A DNA stretch of 7,222 nt from positions 1 through 7,222 of the forward strand of contig CALFNJ010000494.1 of NCBI GenBank assembly GCA_937902865.1, read 5' to 3'. Positions 4,887-7,222 of the stretch are shown here, piece by piece; the first letter of the stretch is position 1, and each line of letters opens with the position of its first letter. Below the pieces are notes generated by a model. That model was not told the origin of the DNA. It searched no databases and was given only the letters and a program-made list of their open reading frames with translations. Position numbers and translations under genes: made by a program. Source of the DNA: an uncultured Opitutaceae bacterium. Lineage in GTDB: Bacteria; Verrucomicrobiota; Verrucomicrobiia; Opitutales; Opitutaceae.

Positions 4887-5714
4887 TCAGGGAAGTTTCT
4901 GGCGCGCCGGCGACCAGCAGGTGGTGCGGCCGCCGATGGTGGCGTGGGCGAGCGGCTGACCGGTTTTTGGGCAGCGTCCGCCGGGCTGCCAGCGATGGTT
5001 GAACAGCCAGGAGTCGGGAATGTGGACGTTGAGGTCGGGCGGCAGCTTCCGGCCTTGGCCGGCGATCGTGACCAGCGCGAGCCGGCAGACGTGCCGGCAC
5101 TCACGCCAGAGCCGACGCACCTCTGCGGGCTTCAGCGTGCCGGCGGCCCGGCGGGGATGGATCGCGGCACGCCACAGAACCTCGTCGGCCATCCAGTTGC
5201 CGATGCCGGGAAAACGTTCCTGCATGAGCAGCACCGCCTTGATCGGAGCGCGGGCGCGGCGCCGCAGAAAGTCAGCGACGGCGGAAACCGTGAACTTCGG
5301 CGACAGGATCGCCGGCGCGATGTCGGTCCACCAGGTGGGCGGCTTTGGTCCGACGTGAAATTGCACCCGACCGAACATGCGGGGATCCGAGAATACGAGT
5401 TGCGGGCCGGACGTCATGAGCACGAGGTGGTCGTGCTTTCCTGGCGTGTAAGCGGCGGGTTCCGCGCGCAGCTCGCCGCTCATGCCGAGATGGATTCCGA
5501 GCCAGGCGTCGCCGCTGAAACGGAAAAGCATCTGCTTGGCCGCGGTGCTTGAACCCTCGAGCTTTGCGCCGGTGAGTTGCCGGGCGATCTTCGCCGGCTC
5601 GACGCCACGGAAAATCCTGGCCCGCTCGTGCACCAGCACCTTGCGCACCGTCTTGCCGGCGGCAGCCTGCTGCCAGCGGCGGCGGAAGAATTCCACTTCA
5701 GCGAGTTCAGGCAT
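4887..5714 (-). CDS. mutM: Formamidopyrimidine-DNA glycosylase (Fpg/MutM) with degenerate zinc finger
   Basis: Fpg excises 8-oxoguanine and formamidopyrimidines and nicks the abasic site by beta/delta elimination. The 275-residue length is typical. The N-terminus PELAEVE (2-8) provides the catalytic Pro2 and Glu3 (usually PELPEVE). K60 sits where the conserved catalytic-domain lysine is expected. M78, R112 and F114 (HLGMSG; DPRMFGR) are the Fpg trio that fills the gap left by the flipped base, favouring Fpg over Nei. The H2TH domain has FPGIGNWMADEVLWRAAIHP at 168-187. The C-terminal finger (248-271) keeps the GGR hairpin with R263, but only C248 and C266 of the four usual zinc cysteines remain; T251 and P269 fall at the others and the loop is about 2 residues shorter. 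The protein may be a zincless-type Fpg, or the C-terminal sheet may be weakened. The start has no Shine-Dalgarno. The gene is joined to tlyA with 1 nt between. Confidence 0.94.
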   Translation of the reverse strand: MPELAEVEFFRRRWQQAAAGKTVRKVLVHERARIFRGVEPAKIARQLTGAKLEGSSTAAKQMLFRFSGDAWLGIHLGMSGELRAEPAAYTPGKHDHLVLMTSGPQLVFSDPRMFGRVQFHVGPKPPTWWTDIAPAILSPKFTVSAVADFLRRRARAPIKAVLLMQERFPGIGNWMADEVLWRAAIHPRRAAGTLKPAEVRRLWRECRHVCRLALVTIAGQGRKLPPDLNVHIPDSWLFNHRWQPGGRCPKTGQPLAHATIGGRTTCWSPARQKLP

Positions 5715-5769
5715 GGAGATGGGAAAAAGCGGTCCTCATTTGAATTTCGGAAACCAACCTTCGAAAGAT

Positions 5770-5928
5770 CACCACGAAATACACGAACCACACGAAAGCC
5801 AAATCATCGGAAATGAATGGCCCACGGAACACACGGAATACACAGAAAGAGAGGGGCTGAATTCCGTGTTGTCCGTGTGTTCCGTGGGCCATCCTCCGGT
5901 TTTCGCGTGGTTCGTGTTTTTCGTGGTG
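5770..5928. repeat. Nested double inverted repeat between gmhB and mutM
   Basis: The outer arms 5770-5800 and 5898-5928 pair at 29 of 31 positions (28 Watson-Crick, one G-U). The inner arms 5818-5837 and 5872-5891 pair perfectly over 20 positions, and pairing resumes at 5840-5843 with 5866-5869. Outer arms consist of about three CACGAA-type 9-nt units and inner arms of CACGGAA/CACAGAA-type units, so the two stems look like diverged relatives, one inserted inside the other. The element fills most of the 221-nt gap, starting 7 nt after the gmhB stop. It may end the gmhB transcript or separate it from mutM. Frames across it give low-complexity TEHTEYTE- or FVFFVV-like peptides, not genes. Confidence 0.92.
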
Positions 5929-5935
5929 AGTTCCT

Positions 5936-6466
5936 TCAGACGAGGGTGTTCGCGAATTCCCCGAAGTTGGCGAAGATTGGAATTCGGTGGGCGACGACTT
6001 CCGTGAGCGAGGTCGGGTCGACTTTTCCCGTGCGGACTGCAGCGACCTTGATGTTGGCGGCCAGGCCGGCACCGATGTCGGCGGCCGAATCGCCGACCAT
6101 CCAGCATTGAGCCGGGTCGAGCTGGTGCTGGGCGATCATCTCGAGGATGAAGCGCGGCGACGGTTTGCGATAGACGACCGGCTGGTCCGGTGCCTCGGGT
6201 GCGATGCAGATGCCGGCAAAGACGGGCCGCGGCAGTCCGATGAGTTCCTCCATCCGCGCGTTCACTTTCCTGGTGTCCTCCAGCGTGTGCAGGCCGCGGC
6301 CGATACCCGACTGATTGGTGAACAGGAACAGCTGGTAGCCGCGGGTCCGGGCGAGCGTCAGGCCGTCGGCGGCGCCGGGCAGCAGCTCCACGCCGGCGGG
6401 ATCGGCGAGATAGACTTTGTCGAGGATGAGCGTGCCGTCGCGATCGAGAAACAGGGCTTTGGCCAT
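5936..6466 (-). CDS. gmhB: D-glycero-D-manno-heptose-1,7-bisphosphate 7-phosphatase (GmhB), HAD family
   Basis: GmhB removes the 7-phosphate of heptose-1,7-bisphosphate, a cytosolic step in making ADP-heptose for LPS core. The 176-residue length is normal. HAD motif I is FLDRDGT with nucleophile D8 and acid/base D10; motif II is TNQSGIGRG (50-58); motif III is R100-K101 in YRKPSP; motif IV is VGDSAADI with D126. The loop that in E. coli GmhB holds a structural zinc (Cys-x-His and Cys-x-Cys) is shortened here and reads CIAPEAPDQPVVY (87-99). By alignment the four ligand positions are A89, E91, V97 and Y99, so no zinc site remains. The adjacent upstream gene is a heptose-7-P kinase-like protein, which supports the heptose role over the related histidinol-phosphatase. 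The ATG at 6466 begins two residues before the first beta strand and lacks a Shine-Dalgarno. Confidence 0.9.
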   Translation of the reverse strand: MAKALFLDRDGTLILDKVYLADPAGVELLPGAADGLTLARTRGYQLFLFTNQSGIGRGLHTLEDTRKVNARMEELIGLPRPVFAGICIAPEAPDQPVVYRKPSPRFILEMIAQHQLDPAQCWMVGDSAADIGAGLAANIKVAAVRTGKVDPTSLTEVVAHRIPIFANFGEFANTLV

Positions 6467-6482
6467 CGTGGGGAAAGAAATT

Positions 6483-6506
6483 ATCTGGAACTCAGGAAAT
6501 CAGGAA
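6483..6506 (-). repeat. TTCC element copy D, just upstream of gmhB
   Basis: On the minus strand the units are TTCCTGAT, TTCCTGAG and TTCCAGAT, identical to copy B. It reads toward gmhB and ends 16 nt before the ATG, so it would fall in the gmhB leader or promoter core. Confidence 0.88.
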
Positions 6507-6513
6507 CGGAAGC

Positions 6514-6579
6514 GATCTGCCGATCGATCAATCCGCGGCAGGCGAAGCCGCGAAGATCTGCTCAGTCAAATCAGTCAAA
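6514..6579. repeat. Tandem 9-nt duplication with flanking short hairpin
   Basis: TCAGTCAAA occurs twice in perfect tandem (6562-6570 and 6571-6579). Just before it, CGCGGC (6534-6539) pairs with GCCGCG (6547-6552) around a 7-nt loop, and GATCTGC is repeated directly at 6514-6520 and 6555-6561. The tandem repeat ends 1 nt before the long hairpin at 6581. Confidence 0.7.
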
Positions 6580-6580
6580 G

Positions 6581-6654
6581 GTGGCCGTCGACCTCCGGGC
6601 GACGGTTGCAGCGTTTCGGGCGTCAGGCACCGTCGCCCGGAGATCGATGGCCAC
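6581..6654. repeat. 25-bp-stem inverted repeat in the hldA-gmhB gap
   Basis: Positions 6581-6605 pair with 6630-6654: 23 Watson-Crick pairs, one G-U (6587/6648) and one mismatch (6592/6643), with a 24-nt loop. Unlike the other long stems, the arms show no 8-9 nt internal period and are GC-rich. It lies 53 nt past the hldA-like stop and could serve as a transcript end, but no T-run follows. Confidence 0.9.
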
Positions 6655-6707
6655 CCGTTGTCGGCGCGCGCTTCGCGTGACACCCCTCCATTCCTGGGCG
6701 CACGGCA

Positions 6708-7222
6708 TCACGGCGTGTGGCTGACGTAGGCGATGAGCTCGGGCGGCGTGACCGTCGCGGTGCCCAGCTTGCCCACTACGACGCCGGCTGCGGCGTTGGC
6801 GAAATGGGCGGCGGTCTCGAGGTCGGCGCCCGCGGTCAGCGCGAGCACGAGGCCGGCGATGGAGGTGTCGCCCGCGCCGGAAACGTCGAACACTTCGCGC
6901 GCGGCCGTTGGGATCTGTCGCCGCATCTCGCCATCGCGGCTGAGCAGGAGACCGTCCTCGCTCATCGTGATCACCAGGTTGCGGGTCTGGAATTTCTCAT
7001 GGAGGCGACGGCAGATTTCCTGCGCGGGAAAAGGCGTATGCGGGCTGAGCTCCACACCCGCGAGCTGGGCGGCTTCCTTGCGGTTGGGGGTGATCAGATC
7101 CAGTCCGGAAAAGGCCAGCGGGCGCTTGGGCTTGGGGTCGAGCGCGATGAACTTGCCGGCCGCCCGCGCGAGCGTCGTCGCGCGTGCCACCAGCGCGTCG
7201 TCGAGGAGACCCTTGGCGTAGT
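6708..7222 (-). CDS. hldA: PfkB-family sugar kinase, probable D-glycero-D-manno-heptose-7-phosphate kinase; N-terminus outside window
   Basis: This is the C-terminal part (171 whole codons before the stop) of a ribokinase-fold kinase. The GTG at 7190 is an in-frame internal Val, since the frame continues open to the edge through YAKGLLDDAL, which fits the family's SDYxKG segment. Visible landmarks are the strand and loop ALDPKPKRPLAF, LITPNRKEA (the RfaE/PfkB TPN-x-x-E motif), VITMSEDG, and the catalytic signature DVSGAGDT, whose GAGDT supplies the base Asp (codon 6867-6869). The C-terminus closes with KLGTATVTPPEL, as in RfaE domain 1. It ends right after, so no nucleotidyltransferase domain is fused; a separate hldC/rfaE2 gene would be needed. 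The next gene, gmhB, catalyses the following step, which is the main reason for the heptose assignment. The sequence alone would also fit another PfkB sugar kinase. Confidence 0.82.
   Translation of the reverse strand, partial: YAKGLLDDALVARATTLARAAGKFIALDPKPKRPLAFSGLDLITPNRKEAAQLAGVELSPHTPFPAQEICRRLHEKFQTRNLVITMSEDGLLLSRDGEMRRQIPTAAREVFDVSGAGDTSIAGLVLALTAGADLETAAHFANAAAGVVVGKLGTATVTPPELIAYVSHTP

Noticed and set aside
4886..5104. N-terminal extension of tlyA by 73 codons
   Set aside because: It overlaps mutM in another frame and encodes Ser/Pro/Arg-rich sequence; the S4 domain begins immediately after the ATG at 4885.
4485..5552. Plus-strand open frame of 355 codons antisense to tlyA and mutM
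   Set aside because: It spans two real genes and their junction in antisense, with no domain recognisable.
5770..6110. Small ORFs across the nested repeat (TEHTEYTE-like and FVFFVV-like peptides)
   Set aside because: They are translations of the 9-nt periodic repeat in different frames, a known source of spurious gene calls.

Overview
The window is a high-GC stretch of bacterial chromosome. It holds five minus-strand housekeeping genes, two plus-strand genes, and intergenic DNA that is unusually rich in hairpins and short repeats. The heptose genes imply a Gram-negative LPS-type envelope. The gene set together with the dispersed repeats of the CACGAA, GCGCAGAG and TTCCTGA types suggests a verrucomicrobial genome, perhaps Opitutaceae-like. 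That placement rests on resemblance from memory, not on a search.

Layout. Positions 1-1904 (+) hold the C-terminal two thirds of a two-module M16 (pitrilysin-type) metallopeptidase that begins before the window. Positions 2104-2439 (+) encode a small exported protein with one canonical EF-hand and a Lys/Ala-rich tail. Positions 2440-2909 are gene-free and packed with hairpins: two tandem GC hairpins after the EF-hand gene, a GTAG-type REP doublet, a 16-bp palindrome, a further GTAG hairpin and two short-repeat elements. The minus strand then reads, in transcription order from the right edge: a heptose-7-phosphate kinase-like PfkB protein (hldA/rfaE1-like, cut by the window edge), gmhB, mutM, tlyA and nadK.

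How the genes work together. The PfkB kinase and GmhB would carry out consecutive steps of ADP-heptose synthesis: heptose-7-P to heptose-1,7-bisP to heptose-1-P. MutM (8-oxoguanine repair) and TlyA (rRNA 2'-O-methylation) lie 1 nt apart and are probably translationally coupled. NadK makes NADP. The shared strand suggests one transcription unit or several in series, but all gaps except mutM/tlyA are 220-380 bp and filled with inverted repeats.

Most unusual content. Three apparently different repeat elements are each built from three tandem 8-9 nt units: TTCCTGAT-type, GCGCAGAG-type, and ACACGAAA or ACACGGAA-type. Some occur as inverted pairs forming 20-31 bp stems, one of them nested inside another; others are solo arms. 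Separately, four hairpins directly preceded by GTAG resemble REP sequences. Aligned copies differ at stem positions by paired compensatory changes, so the hairpin rather than the sequence seems to be conserved. MutM and GmhB both lack the metal ligands usual for their families. No tRNA, rRNA, CRISPR array, insertion sequence or complete novel defence-type gene system was seen.
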